Part shown: positions 1 through 10,600 of the stretch, in pieces
How positions within the stretch are numbered: the stretch's first letter is position 1
Layout: each line of letters begins with the position of its first letter
Source: an uncultured Muribaculaceae bacterium
GTDB taxonomy: Bacteria > Bacteroidota > Bacteroidia > Bacteroidales > Muribaculaceae
NCBI GenBank assembly: GCA_910584905.1
Contig: CAJUCQ010000066.1
Location: forward strand, 20,403 to 84,402
Direction: 5' to 3'
DNA: 64,000 nucleotides
Translations under genes and position numbers: made by a program
Notes under the pieces: generated by a model
The model's database searches: none
Told to the model about the DNA's origin: nothing
What the model saw: only the letters and a program-made list of their open reading frames with translations

Positions 1-56
1 AAGACTTTTTATCTTGTCAATCATTGCTGAAATGAGATTTTTGCAGTTTTAATGTG

Positions 57-64
57 CAAAGTTA
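57..64 (-). promoter_or_regulatory. Possible -7 element for a leftward gene outside the window
   Basis: Read on the minus strand, 64-57 is TAACTTTG, a perfect Bacteroidota -7 box. I found no matching -33 TTTG at the expected 19-20 nt spacing, so this is weaker than the other promoter calls. It would drive a gene to the left of position 1. Confidence 0.3.
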
Positions 65-131
65 CAAAAAAAATCAATTCACACGCTTCATGCGCCGGAA
101 ATTCCATTCCCAAACCTTCGGACAATATACT

Positions 132-171
132 GACGGCAGGGCCGGCTTGCCGTCGATGCTGATATTTTTTT
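132..171 (+). terminator. Hairpin followed by T-run, probable intrinsic terminator
   Basis: A 7-bp stem (GACGGCA at 132-138, TGCCGTC at 148-154) has a GC-rich 9-nt loop and is followed about ten bases later by a run of seven T. This would end a plus-strand transcript entering from the left of the window. The gap between stem and T-run is longer than usual, so the call is tentative. The rest of 1-225 holds no gene that I can support. Confidence 0.4.
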
Positions 172-225
172 GCACCCTGTTTGAAAAATAACTGACAAAA
201 ATGTTTTTTTGTCGAAAAATATCTT

Positions 226-233
226 TAACTTTG
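226..233 (+). promoter_or_regulatory. -7 promoter element for the beta-propeller/thioredoxin-like pair
   Basis: TAACTTTG matches the Bacteroidota -7 consensus TAnnTTTG. It sits about 70 nt upstream of the ATG at 302. A TTTG at 208-211 is only 14 nt upstream, closer than the usual 19-20, so the -33 box is imperfect. The match also argues against starting the gene at the in-frame TTG at 209, which lies upstream of this box. Confidence 0.5.
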
Positions 234-301
234 TGATATCACAACGTCTGATTCGTGGAATTTTGTCACATTTTATTCATGTATCACTTTTCTCAGCGCT
301 T

Positions 302-1393
302 ATGAAACACTTTGTATGCCCGGCTATCGCCCTTCTTTTGTCGCTCGCATCTTGCTCGCCTTCAGCCGACAACGACCTCAGCCTCAAAGTAGACCCCGCC
401 AATCCCCTTGTCCTGCCCTTTGACACGGAGCGCCTTGTGCGGCTTGAGACCTCCGATTCCTCGCTCATTTACGGCGTGGACAATATGATTATTGCCGATG
501 GCCGTTACATTATCAAATCGCGCGACTTGCTCAAGAGCTACAGCGCCGCCGACGGGAGCTATCTCGGCGCCGTGGCCCGCAAAGGTCAAGGCCCGGGCGA
601 ATTTTCGATGATTACCCGCCTATGGCTTGAGGGCGACACCGTGAAGTTCTACGACATCAACAACCATCGCGTCACCTCCTGCCTCCCCGACGGCACATTC
701 CTCGGCGAAGCTCCCTTCATGCCTCAAGGCAAGGCTTCGCATCCCCTCACGCTCGTCTCATTTATCGAGACGCCCGACGGCTCGGGCTATCTCGGCCTCA
801 ATCAGTTTACCGACGGGACTACGCCCGTAAACCCGCAGTACTCCTTCTTCGACGGCAACCTCAATCTCGCGGGCGACGTCCCCGGGCGCGAACTCCGCTC
901 CGGCGCCTTTGCCGCTAATTTCGCCCTCGCCGACCGCGCCTCCAACACAATCCTTGCGTGGGAAAACCTTTGCGACACAATCTTCACGGTCACCCCCGAA
1001 GGCGTAAGCCCCGCCTATGTTCTTGATTTCGGTGAGAGCGCCGTCCCCGCTCGGATACAGTCCATCCCCGGCTACTACGACCGTTGGATGGCGTTTGATG
1101 AAGCTCGCAAGAAGCCCGGCATCCGCATGGCCGCATTCGCCTCCAATTATCAGCGCGGGGCCGACGGCAACTACTGGTTCACCTTCACCACCACCGACGA
1201 CGGCCTTTGGCATCTCGCCCGCTTCGCCCCCGAAGGCGGCAAAGCCGAGGTGTATGACTTCGACTTCGGTCATCGCGACTATGCCCTCGCACCCTTCATC
1301 CTCGCCGACGGCGATGACCTCATCACCGTCATCACCGACAAATCCGACCCCGAAGCTAACCCCATGATTTATCGCTACCCGCTCGCAAAATGA
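302..1393 (+). CDS. 6-bladed beta-propeller lipoprotein
   Basis: This 363-residue protein resembles the 6-bladed beta-propeller (DUF5128-like) lipoproteins that are abundant in Bacteroidales. Visible family signatures are RLVRLETSDSSLI, IIADGRYII and the RKGQGPGEF loop. The start at 302 was chosen because it gives a short lipoprotein signal peptide ending in LASC, with the acylated Cys at about residue 18. An in-frame TTG at 209 would add 31 residues with no role in this signal and would precede the promoter box. The stop overlaps the next start by 4 bp (ATGA), so the two genes are probably translationally coupled. The function of these propellers is not known; they are assumed to act in the periplasm or at the outer membrane. 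Confidence 0.8.
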   Translation: MKHFVCPAIALLLSLASCSPSADNDLSLKVDPANPLVLPFDTERLVRLETSDSSLIYGVDNMIIADGRYIIKSRDLLKSYSAADGSYLGAVARKGQGPGEFSMITRLWLEGDTVKFYDINNHRVTSCLPDGTFLGEAPFMPQGKASHPLTLVSFIETPDGSGYLGLNQFTDGTTPVNPQYSFFDGNLNLAGDVPGRELRSGAFAANFALADRASNTILAWENLCDTIFTVTPEGVSPAYVLDFGESAVPARIQSIPGYYDRWMAFDEARKKPGIRMAAFASNYQRGADGNYWFTFTTTDDGLWHLARFAPEGGKAEVYDFDFGHRDYALAPFILADGDDLITVITDKSDPEANPMIYRYPLAK

Positions 1394-1977
1394 AAAACTT
1401 CATACTTGGAATTGTCGCAGGCCTGCTGGCCGCGCTCCTCGGATGGCAGATATATGACTTTTTTCGCCCTGCCGAATCGTCTGCAACCGAGTGGACCGAC
1501 GCCGACGACACCGATTATGCCGAAGACCGCGACCCCGCCAAAGCCGCCGAAAACGCCGCATCCGTTGATATGCGGCCTTTCGCCCTTTCGCGTTTCGGTC
1601 GGGCGCCCCTGACTCTCGGCGACCTTGACAGCTCGGCCGTCGGCAACACGCTTTTCGTAAGATATGCCGCCACGGCTTGTCCGCCCTGCGTGGCTCACGT
1701 AAGGGCCGCTGTCAGCGATTTTGCCGAGGCATCGCCCGACGCACGCATCGTGATGCTTATCAGCGGCGAGAGCCTCCGCGGGCTTCATGTCCGCGAGAAA
1801 GAAGACCGAGGGCGCTACTCATACTTCGCCGTCGATTCCCTGCCGCTCGATTGCTACGCCGGCGCTCAGCCCGTGATTTTCTATCTTTCGCCCTCGGGGC
1901 GGGCCTCGCGCTTTTTCGTTCAGGAATACGGCGACTCCGTCGGCGCCCGCGCCTTCTTGGGCCTGAACGAGTCATAA
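1390..1977 (+). CDS. Membrane-anchored thioredoxin-fold protein with CPPC motif
   Basis: This 195-residue protein has an N-terminal membrane segment (about residues 4-24), an acidic linker (about 30-60) and a thioredoxin-like domain. A CPPC pair at residues 97-100 follows a predicted beta strand (LFVRYAA), as in TlpA/ResA-type proteins. The C-terminal part (PVIFYLSPSGRASRFF) fits the cis-proline and last-strand region. It is likely anchored in the inner membrane with the thioredoxin domain in the periplasm. It overlaps the beta-propeller gene by 4 bp, which suggests a joint role. Whether it is an oxidase, reductase or isomerase cannot be told from sequence alone. Confidence 0.65.
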   Translation: MKNFILGIVAGLLAALLGWQIYDFFRPAESSATEWTDADDTDYAEDRDPAKAAENAASVDMRPFALSRFGRAPLTLGDLDSSAVGNTLFVRYAATACPPCVAHVRAAVSDFAEASPDARIVMLISGESLRGLHVREKEDRGRYSYFAVDSLPLDCYAGAQPVIFYLSPSGRASRFFVQEYGDSVGARAFLGLNES

Positions 1978-2020
1978 GACGGCGCACATCTTTTGCTTCC
2001 GCTCATTATCAACTTTCGTT

Positions 2021-3118
2021 ATGCACATAGCTCCGTTTTTGCAATATACCTCCCGTCATTGCCTTGCCGCCGCGCTTGTGGCGGCAGGCCTTGTCGGCTG
2101 CTCCACGGATAAAACCGACGCGGCGGCTCCCGAAAGCGAGCCTGCCGTCGTCGCCGAGTCTGTAGCCGTTGCCGAAGTCGACACAGTCACCGTCCGCCCC
2201 GATGAAATCAACCACGTAATCCTCAGCAACGGCAAACTCCACGCGCGCCAAAGCGCCGAGCTTCGCTTCGACAATCCCGGCACGGTCAGCAAAGTGTTCG
2301 TCCGCAACGGAAGCCGTGTGCGCAAGGGCGACCCCGTGGCCTCCCTCGACACCTACACCCTCGAAGCCCGGATGCGCCAGTGCCGCGAAGCCCTGTCGCG
2401 AGCGTCGCTCGACATGCAGGACGTGATTATAGGCCAAGGCTACGACCCCTCCGGCGAAATACCCGCCGCTGTCACCGCCCTCGCCCGCACCCGCAGCGGC
2501 TATGACGCCGCCGAGGCCGCCCTCGACCTTTGCCGGAAAGAAATCGAGGCCGCAACCTTGCGCGCCCCCTTCGACGGCCTTGTGGCGAATCTCACCCTCA
2601 GACCTCATTCCGCAACCCCCGCCACCGACCCCGCGTGCTTGCTGATAAACGATTCCGGCATGGAAGTCGACTTCAAGGTCCTTGAAGGCGAACTCGCCAT
2701 GATAGCTTCGGGCAACACGGTCGACGTCGCCCCCGTTTCAGGCGCACCTGCCGCATCCGGAAAAGTGGTGGAAATAAATCCCCTCGTGGATGCCGGAGGG
2801 CAAGTCGCCGTAAAGGCTGTCATCGACGGCGCCCGCGACGGATTCCTCGACGGCATGAACGCCCGCGTCACTCTCCGCGTGGGGCTTGGCCGCGGCCTTG
2901 CCGTGCCCAAGAGCGCTGTCGTCACCCGCAATGGCCGGGAGGTGGTGTTCACCCTCGGACCCGGCAACCGCGCCATCTGGAACTATGTCACCACCGGCGT
3001 CGAAAACAACACCTCGGTCGTAATCGACGACGGACTCGAACCCGGCGCATGCGTCATCGTCTCCGGCAATGCGACGCTCGCCCACGAAAGCCCCGTGACC
3101 TTGCGGTCCGGCCTCTAA
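2021..3118 (+). CDS. RND efflux periplasmic adaptor lipoprotein (HlyD/MFP family)
   Basis: This 365-residue membrane fusion protein has a lipobox GLVGC with Cys27 as the likely lipidated residue. The order of parts is typical: a biotinyl-lipoyl half-motif (GTVSKVFVRNGSRVRKGD), an alpha-helical hairpin (about residues 110-170), the second lipoyl half (ATLRAPFDGLVA), then beta-barrel and membrane-proximal domains (GLAVPKSAVV, GLEPGACVIVSG). It should bridge the inner-membrane permeases encoded downstream and the outer-membrane channel. It is the first gene of a four-gene efflux operon. The substrate is unknown. Confidence 0.88.
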   Translation: MHIAPFLQYTSRHCLAAALVAAGLVGCSTDKTDAAAPESEPAVVAESVAVAEVDTVTVRPDEINHVILSNGKLHARQSAELRFDNPGTVSKVFVRNGSRVRKGDPVASLDTYTLEARMRQCREALSRASLDMQDVIIGQGYDPSGEIPAAVTALARTRSGYDAAEAALDLCRKEIEAATLRAPFDGLVANLTLRPHSATPATDPACLLINDSGMEVDFKVLEGELAMIASGNTVDVAPVSGAPAASGKVVEINPLVDAGGQVAVKAVIDGARDGFLDGMNARVTLRVGLGRGLAVPKSAVVTRNGREVVFTLGPGNRAIWNYVTTGVENNTSVVIDDGLEPGACVIVSGNATLAHESPVTLRSGL

Positions 3119-3167
3119 GCCCGCGTCCCCGCCGACGCGTCCTAACACGCATTATCCGAAGTCCCGT

Positions 3168-6100
3168 ATGGTACGCTTCCTCATCCACCGTCCCGTAGCC
3201 GTGCTGATGTCTTTTCTGGCATTGGTCATTCTCGGGTGCGTCTGCTATTTCGCCCTGCCCGTCACGCTTATGCCCGATATCGACGTCCCGGAGGCATACG
3301 TGCGTCTCAAAGCCCCTGGCATGACGGCGCGCGACATCGAGACAGCCGTGGCCGCCCCCTTGCGCTCGCGGCTCTCGCAGATGCCGGCAATCGAGAATAT
3401 CACGTCCGAGGCTACCGACGGCGCTCTTGTCGTAAAACTCACCCTCGGTTACGGCGTCGACATGCACAAGGCCGTAATCGAGATTAACGAGCGCGTCGAC
3501 GACGCCGTCCCGTCCCTCCCGCCCGGAGTGGGGCGCCCGGTTGTGTCGCGTTCGGCCGTTGCCGACATCCCCGTCGTCTACGTCCAGATTACCCCGGCCT
3601 CCGGCGAGGATGCCTCCCCAGCCTTCTACGACTTTGCCTCCGGCGTTGTCAGGCGCAGACTCCTCCAGCTCCCCGAAATCGCTGCCGCCGACATGACCGG
3701 CGCAGTCGGAAAAGAACTTGCCGTCATCCCGCGGCCCGACCGCATGGCCTCCGCCGGAGTCTCCGTCGACGATATTCAGGCCGCAATCGTCGGCGCCGCA
3801 GGCGTCCGCGCAGGCGAAGTAACCGTCCGCGACGGCCTCTTTGAATACAAAGCGTTCATTGATGCCGGTGTCACCGATGCCGCCGCCGTAGCCGCCATCC
3901 CGGTGCTTAAAAACGGGGTAATACGCAACCTCGGCGATTTCTGCGATATTGATGTCCGCGGAGTGCGCCCCGACGGATATTCCTCATACATGGGCCGCCC
4001 GGCGGTCACGCTCGCCCTCGTGAAGCATCCCGCCGCTTCGATGGATGCCCTTGACGCCGCCCTCGATTCCACCCTCGAATGGTTTGCGAGGCAAGAACCC
4101 GCAATATCAATCACCAAAAGCCGAAGCCAGACTCAGCTCCTCGACATCACGGTTGATAACCTGCGCGTAAACATCCTCCTCGGTCTCGTCCTTATTTTCG
4201 CCCTGTGCCTCGTGGTGATGGGCAGTCTGCGCGTGCCTGCGATAGTGGCCGTTTCGGTCCTCGTAGCCGTGGTTGTCACCTTCATTCCGTTTTTTCTGCT
4301 CGGCGTGGGGATAAACATCATTTCCCTCGCCGGACTCATTCCCGCCGTGGGCATGATGATTGACAACTCGCTTATCGTCGCCGAGAACATCACGCAGTAT
4401 CGCCGCCGCGGCCTCGGCCTCGACGACAGCTGCGTCAGCGGAACAAACGAGATGATCACGCCCATGCTCTCGTCGTCGCTTACCACTGTCGCCGTATTCC
4501 TCCCCTTGGTGTTCATGAGCGGAATGGCCGGAGAAATTTTCGCCGATCAGGCCTTCGCTATCACAGCCGGACTCGCCGTGTCGTACGCCGTGTCGATTAC
4601 GCTTCTCCCCGTGCTCTACAGCCTGCTTGTGCCCCGCGTCGACACGAGGGCCGACAAGGCCGACGCGTGGCTCACACGCACCTACGACCGCACGTTCGAC
4701 CGCTGTTTTGCCCGTCCGTGGGTGCTCCCGCTCGTTGCCCTCGGCTTCCTTGCCGCCATTTGGCCTCTCGGCAAGGCCCTTGATGTCGAGCGCCTCCCCG
4801 AAATCGACAGCGACGACTTTGTCGCCGACATCGTATGGCCCGGAAACCCCGCCGCTGCCGCCACTGCAGCCCGAGTCGCCGAAATCGAACGCGCATTTCC
4901 CGATGCCGTCGTCGAGTATTCGGCCTTCGTAGGGCCGCAGGACTTCATCCTCCCCGGACCCGACGCCGCCCTTTCGCCCGGTAGAGCGCGCATATACGTC
5001 CGCGCGCGCCGTAGCGGCGACGTCCCCGCCGTGAAAGATTCCCTTGAGCGCTTTGTCGCCGCCCGTTGGCCCGCCGCAAACCTCGGCTTTGCCCCGAAAG
5101 AGACTGCCCTCGACAGGATATTCCCCGCATCAGGCCCCGCACTCAGGGCCGAAATCTATCCCGGCGACGCGCGTCGCGGCGATGCTCTCGGCCTGATTGA
5201 TTCCCTGAAAGCCGTCATGTCCGCCGAGGCCCGGATTCAGCTCTCGATGCCTCCGGTCGAAGACCGCATGGCCCTTGTCCCCGACCTCAGCGCAATGGCC
5301 CTTTACGGCGTCTCGTCCGAAGCCATCACCAAAGCCATGAGCGACGCCTTCGGTGGCGAAGTCCTCGGCTCATTCCCGCTCGGCGACGGCGACCTCCCCG
5401 TAAGGCTCGACTACGCCGAGGGAAGCCCCGGCGCTATTCTCGCAGGCGCCTTCGCCAAGGCTTCTCCGGGCGACGTCGACATACCCCTCTCGGCGCTCGT
5501 CCAGAGCCGCCCCTCCGCGGCCTACCGCTCGGTCACGGCCGACGCCGCGGGCGAGTACGTCGCCGTGACCTTCGATGATGACGATGCCGCCACACGCGCC
5601 CGTTTTCCGAAGGCGATAAGAGAATCCCTCGCCCGCATCGCACCCGACGCCTCGGCCACATTCTCAGGCATGATTTTCGAAAACGAACGCATGATGCGCG
5701 AACTCGCCATGATTCTCATCGTCTCCCTCGTGATGATGTACTTCATCCTTGCCGCCCAGTTCGAGAGCTTCCTCCAGCCCCTCATTGTCCTTGTGGAGAT
5801 TCCGCTCGACACAGCCTTCGCGCTCGTCTTTCTGTTCATATTCGGCGAGTCGCTCAATCTCATGTCGGCCATAGGCATAATCGTCAGTTGCGGCATCGTC
5901 GTCAACGATTCCATCCTCAAAATCGACTCCGTCAACGACCTCCGCCGCGCCGGCATGCCCGTCGTAAAGGCCGTTCACGTAGCCGGACGCCGCCGTCTCA
6001 AAAGCATCGTCATGACTTCGCTCACGACAATCCTTGCGATGGTGCCCGTCTTTTTCGCCTCCGATGCCGGGTCGGAACTCCAGCGCCCGCTTGCCGTTGC

Positions 6101-6203
6101 CGTGACAGGCGCAATGACCATCGGAACTGCCGTGAGCATATACCTCATTCCGCTCCTTTATTGCTTCGTTTATGAGAGAAAAGATTTTAAGACTCGCTCT
6201 TAG
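3168..6203 (+). CDS. RND efflux permease, first subunit (AcrB/HAE1-like)
   Basis: At 1011 residues this is a full-length RND pump with a cytoplasmic N-terminus (MVRFLIHRPVAVLM), twelve predicted membrane helices and two large periplasmic loops. The TM4 motif reads MMIDNSLIVAEN, with Asp399 kept but the second Asp of the AcrB pair replaced by Asn400. In TM10 the AcrB Lys is replaced: the motif is GIVVNDSILKID, with Asn913-Asp914. It is the larger of two non-identical permeases in the operon, and its 3' end overlaps the TolC-like gene by 32 bp. The pump is probably proton-driven, but the relay residues differ from AcrB. Substrate unknown. Confidence 0.9.
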   Translation: MVRFLIHRPVAVLMSFLALVILGCVCYFALPVTLMPDIDVPEAYVRLKAPGMTARDIETAVAAPLRSRLSQMPAIENITSEATDGALVVKLTLGYGVDMHKAVIEINERVDDAVPSLPPGVGRPVVSRSAVADIPVVYVQITPASGEDASPAFYDFASGVVRRRLLQLPEIAAADMTGAVGKELAVIPRPDRMASAGVSVDDIQAAIVGAAGVRAGEVTVRDGLFEYKAFIDAGVTDAAAVAAIPVLKNGVIRNLGDFCDIDVRGVRPDGYSSYMGRPAVTLALVKHPAASMDALDAALDSTLEWFARQEPAISITKSRSQTQLLDITVDNLRVNILLGLVLIFALCLVVMGSLRVPAIVAVSVLVAVVVTFIPFFLLGVGINIISLAGLIPAVGMMIDNSLIVAENITQYRRRGLGLDDSCVSGTNEMITPMLSSSLTTVAVFLPLVFMSGMAGEIFADQAFAITAGLAVSYAVSITLLPVLYSLLVPRVDTRADKADAWLTRTYDRTFDRCFARPWVLPLVALGFLAAIWPLGKALDVERLPEIDSDDFVADIVWPGNPAAAATAARVAEIERAFPDAVVEYSAFVGPQDFILPGPDAALSPGRARIYVRARRSGDVPAVKDSLERFVAARWPAANLGFAPKETALDRIFPASGPALRAEIYPGDARRGDALGLIDSLKAVMSAEARIQLSMPPVEDRMALVPDLSAMALYGVSSEAITKAMSDAFGGEVLGSFPLGDGDLPVRLDYAEGSPGAILAGAFAKASPGDVDIPLSALVQSRPSAAYRSVTADAAGEYVAVTFDDDDAATRARFPKAIRESLARIAPDASATFSGMIFENERMMRELAMILIVSLVMMYFILAAQFESFLQPLIVLVEIPLDTAFALVFLFIFGESLNLMSAIGIIVSCGIVVNDSILKIDSVNDLRRAGMPVVKAVHVAGRRRLKSIVMTSLTTILAMVPVFFASDAGSELQRPLAVAVTGAMTIGTAVSIYLIPLLYCFVYERKDFKTRS

Positions 6204-7674
6204 CGCCATAGCCCTCGTCGCGGCCGCAGGAATATTCCATGTGCGGGCCGGAGAGACACTTCGCCTGTCGCTCGACGACGCAATCCGCGTCGCCGCCGAC
6301 AGCTCCCTGACAGCTTTCAGAAACAAAAACCTCTATTATGCCGGATATTGGCAGTGGCGCTCCTTCAAAGCCGCGCGCCTCCCGCAGATAAGCCTTGAAC
6401 TTGACCCGGCGAGATACTACCGCTATATCACTCAGCGATACGACTCCGAGCAGAATATCGACGTTTTCCGAAGCCAGCAAATCTACTCGGCCTCGGCGGG
6501 CCTCTCTGTCACGCAGAACGTCGACTTCCTCGGCGGCGAATTCTTCCTTGAAAGCGACATCGAATATCTCCGCAACTTCGGCGACATGACCGGCAACCAG
6601 TTCTCAACCGTGCCCGTGCGCTTGGGATACCGCCAGAACCTTCTCGGCTTCAACGCCCGCAGGTGGGAGCGGCGCATCGAGCCCCTGCGCTACGAGAAAG
6701 TAAAACGCGAGTTCATCGCAAATATGGAAGCCCTGTCGGAGAACGTGGTCGATTGCTTCTTCGAACTCGCCCTCGCGCAGACCGAACTCCGCCTCGCCCG
6801 CGAGAACCTCGAGGCCGGCGACACGCTCTACACCGTCGGCGAGCGCCGTTTCCGCATCGCCTCCATCTCGAAATCCGAGCTGCTGAGTCTCAAACTCGAT
6901 AAGGTAAACGCCCGAAATGCCCTCGAAAACGCCCGCATTCAGGTCAAGAGAGCATCGCTAAGGCTTGCATCATGCCTCGGACTCGACTCCGACACCGACG
7001 TCGAGGTCGTAATTCCCGGAAAACCCGCAATCCCCGCAATCTCACCCGAAACCGCATTGGCCATGCTCAGGGAGAACAGCCCCGCCCTCATGGAGAAACG
7101 ACAGCTCACCCTCGAAGCCGAGCGCGAGGTCAGCCGCACCCGCGCCGAGGCCCGCTTCAACGCTTCGGTCAACGCTTCAGTCGGCTTCAATCAGGTAGCC
7201 ACGACCTTCCCGCAGGCATACCGCAACCCCATGAGACAGGACATCGTCGCGCTTACCATAGCCATCCCTCTGGTCGACTGGGGCGTCCGCAAGGGAAAAT
7301 ACAACATGGCCCTCAGCAATCTCAATCTCGCGCGGGCCGACGCCGGACAGCTCGCCGAAAACATCGGTCAGGAACTCCTTGTCGCAATCGACGACATGAC
7401 CGCTTGCACCGGCATTATCGACGGCGCCGCCGAAGCCCTCGACATAGCCGAAGAAGTCTACTCGGGCACATGCACGAGGTTCATGATCGGTAAAGCCGAC
7501 ATCAACAGCATCGTCCTCGCCCAGTCAAGGCGCAGCGAGGCTATGCGAAACTACATCGCCGCGATAAAAAGCTTCTGGCTCAACCATTATAAAATCCGAC
7601 GCCTTACGTTCTACGATTTCGACATGCAGATGTCCATATCAAGAGTGTTCGATATTGACGCCGACGTGAGATGA
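6172..7674 (+). CDS. TolC-family outer-membrane efflux protein
   Basis: This 500-residue protein has a signal peptide (ILRLALSAIALVAAAGIFHV) and the long helical coiled-coil repeats of TolC-like channels. The family's N-terminal LSLDDAIRVAADSSL and the strand motif VALTIAIPLVDWGVRKGKYN are visible. It should form the trimeric outer-membrane duct for the adjacent RND pump. It starts inside the 3' end of permease 1 and ends with a 4-bp ATGA overlap onto permease 2, so the four efflux genes are very likely one transcript. Confidence 0.88.
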   Translation: MREKILRLALSAIALVAAAGIFHVRAGETLRLSLDDAIRVAADSSLTAFRNKNLYYAGYWQWRSFKAARLPQISLELDPARYYRYITQRYDSEQNIDVFRSQQIYSASAGLSVTQNVDFLGGEFFLESDIEYLRNFGDMTGNQFSTVPVRLGYRQNLLGFNARRWERRIEPLRYEKVKREFIANMEALSENVVDCFFELALAQTELRLARENLEAGDTLYTVGERRFRIASISKSELLSLKLDKVNARNALENARIQVKRASLRLASCLGLDSDTDVEVVIPGKPAIPAISPETALAMLRENSPALMEKRQLTLEAEREVSRTRAEARFNASVNASVGFNQVATTFPQAYRNPMRQDIVALTIAIPLVDWGVRKGKYNMALSNLNLARADAGQLAENIGQELLVAIDDMTACTGIIDGAAEALDIAEEVYSGTCTRFMIGKADINSIVLAQSRRSEAMRNYIAAIKSFWLNHYKIRRLTFYDFDMQMSISRVFDIDADVR

Positions 7675-10600
7675 ACGCCCCCCGCCGCACATACGCCTTC
7701 ACTATCATAGTGACCTTTGCAGGCCTCGCCCTCTTGGGCCTGTGTCTGCTGCCGCTCCTGCCTCTGAAGCTGGCCCCGGCGGGTGTGCTCCCGCGCATGG
7801 TCGTGGCCTACTCCCTCCCCGGCGCTTCGGCCCGCACCGTAGAGGCCGACGTGACCCTCCCCGTCGAAAGCCTTCTCGGACGCCTCGACGGCGTTGTCAG
7901 CATCGAGTCGCAGTCGGCCGACGGGCGCGGACGCGTCATCGTCGACTTCGACACTTCGACTGACCTCGACGACGCGCGCCTCGAAGCCTCGATGCTCCTC
8001 CGCAATGCCCGGGCCGCAATGCCGCAGGGCATCGTCGGTCCGGCGATAGCCTTTAAGGGCGCCGCCGCGGCCGACAACGCTCCGGCGTTCACCTTCGCCG
8101 TCACGGCCCCGCCGAGCGCCGGCGTGGCCGACATCCGCCGCGCTTGTTCTGACAAGGCCCTCGCGCCCCTCGCCGACCTCGCCGACGTAGACAGAGTAGA
8201 GTGTACCGGCGACGACAACACCGTCAGCGTCATCGAATGCGACCCTCAGGCCCTCGATGCCTGCGGAGTGGACGCCGCCGTCGTGGCTCGGGCCGTTTCA
8301 GCCGCGGCATCCGAGGGCTATGCGACAGTCGTTTCCGACGGTCGCACAAGCCTCAGCGTGGCTGTCACAGCCCCATGTGCCGACTCCCTCGAACTCTCGC
8401 GCATCTTCATCCCTCTGAAGGGCGGAGGCGTCGTGGCGCTGTCGCGCCTCGCAAGTCTGAGCCGCCGCGAGGGCGCCCCCTCGTCGGCATTCCGCATGAA
8501 CGGCACCGACGCCGCCTATCTCAACGTCTACGCCACCCCCGGCGCCAACGTCATCGACCTCGCCTCGCGTATCGACGCCCGCCTCCCGGCCCTGCGCGAC
8601 GCCCTCCCCGAAGGCTATGGCCTGACGCTCGTTTTCGACGGCGCGGAGCAAATCCGCGCCGAACTCCGCAACGTCCTCGTCCGCACGGCCCTCACCGTCC
8701 TCATCCTCCTTGTCTTCGTCGCCCTTTGCACCCGCAGCCTGTCGTACGTCGCCATCGTGGCAATATGCCTCGCCGTCACGCAGGCGGTCGCCTTCATATT
8801 CTACCGCCTCCTCGGCGTCGAGATTCAGCTCTATTCCCTTGCCGGAATATGTATCTCACTCAACCTCGTCATCGACAATATCATCGTCATGGCCGGCAAC
8901 GTGGCCGCAGGCCGCGGACGCCGGGGATTCACGGCCATACTCGCCGCCACGCTCACCACCGTCGGCGCTCTCAGCGTCATTTTCTTCCTCGACCGTGTGC
9001 TCGTCGTCAGCCTCCGCGACTTCGCTCTCGTCGTCGCCGTCAACCTCGCCGTATCCCTTGCCGTGGCGCTGTTTCTTGTCCCGGCCCTTGCCCTCAGACT
9101 CGACCTCCGCCGCCGCAGTCTCTCACCCCGCTTCACATCGGCCTTGCGCACGCGCTACGACGCAATCCTCCCCTTCATCGCGCGCCGCCGACTCCTCGTC
9201 ATGCTTGCCTTCGCCCTTGTTTTCGCGTGGAGCCTCAAGCTATTTATCGACGACGTCCGCGAGCGCCACTTCTCATTCACACCGCCCACCGAGGCCGTGG
9301 TGCGCATATCGGCGCGTCTCCCCGAGGGCGCCACATTTCAGGCTATGGACGGCTACATGCGCCGGATGGAAGCCTTCGTGGCCGCAATCCCCGCAGTCGC
9401 AATGTTCCGCACCGAAATCCAAAGCCCGCGTAACGCCTCCATCGAGGTGCGCTTCAAAGGCCGCGACCGCTCCGCCCCCTATGTCGCCGCGCAGGAAATA
9501 ATCCGCATGGCGCAGATGCTCGGCGGACCCGCGTGGCACGTCGACGGCCTCCCCGGAACATCATTCGAAAACGAAATCCGCTCCGATATAGGCGCTCTGA
9601 TCGTCGAACTCAAAGGCTATGAATACGGACGCCTGAACCAATACGCCTCCGCTCTGCGCGACTCCCTGATGCGCTCATTGAGGATAAAAGAAGTGCGCCT
9701 TACGTCTTCAGCCTCGGTTATGGCCGACGACTACTCCCGCTACCACCTCCGCGTCTCCGCCGACGACCTCGCCCGCGACAGCATTTCCTTCCGCGACTTT
9801 GCCGCCGCAATGGCGAATTCCGGCGAAAAACGCCTCGTGGACGCCGGGCATTCAGGCGAAGTTATGGTCACACTCGGCGAGAGCGTCCGCGACGCATGGG
9901 CGCTCGCCAACACCCCGATTGCCGCCGGAGGAAAGACAATACGCCCCGGACGATATTTCAACATCGCAAAAGAACAGGCTCCGCAGGAGATTGTGCGCAA
10001 AAACCAAGAGTATCTCCTCTATCTCCATTTCGACTATATCGGCGACGCCTCCACGGGCAAAGCCTATGTCGATAAATGTATCGCCGAAAACAAGCGGGCC
10101 CTTCAGCCCGGCTACGCCATAAGCCGCTTGGACTTCGGCCACGATTCCGACTCGGACTCGACAAACTACCCCTTCCTGCTTGTCCTTATCGGGCTCATCG
10201 CCTTTTTCCTCGCCGCCATCCTCTTCAACTCCCTGCGTATGGCCATTGCCATCATCCTCCTTATACCCGCCTCCCTCTCGGGCCTGTTTCTTACCTTCCG
10301 CTACATCACCCCGCGATTCGACGAAGGCGGTTTCGCCGCGATGATTCTCCTCGCCGGAATCACCGTCAACGCCGGTATATACCTCGCCGACGCATACCTT
10401 GTCGCCCGCCGGAGCGAAAACGCATCTCCTGTCAGGGCCTACGCAAAAGCCGTCCGCCAAAAGGCCGAACCCGTGGCAATGACCGTCGTATCCACCCTCG
10501 TAGGTTTCATCCCCTTCCTCATCGGCCCGGGCGAGCCTTATTTCTGGTTTGCCCTCGCCGCAGGCACCATAGGCGGTATGCTCATGTCCCTGCCCGCCAT

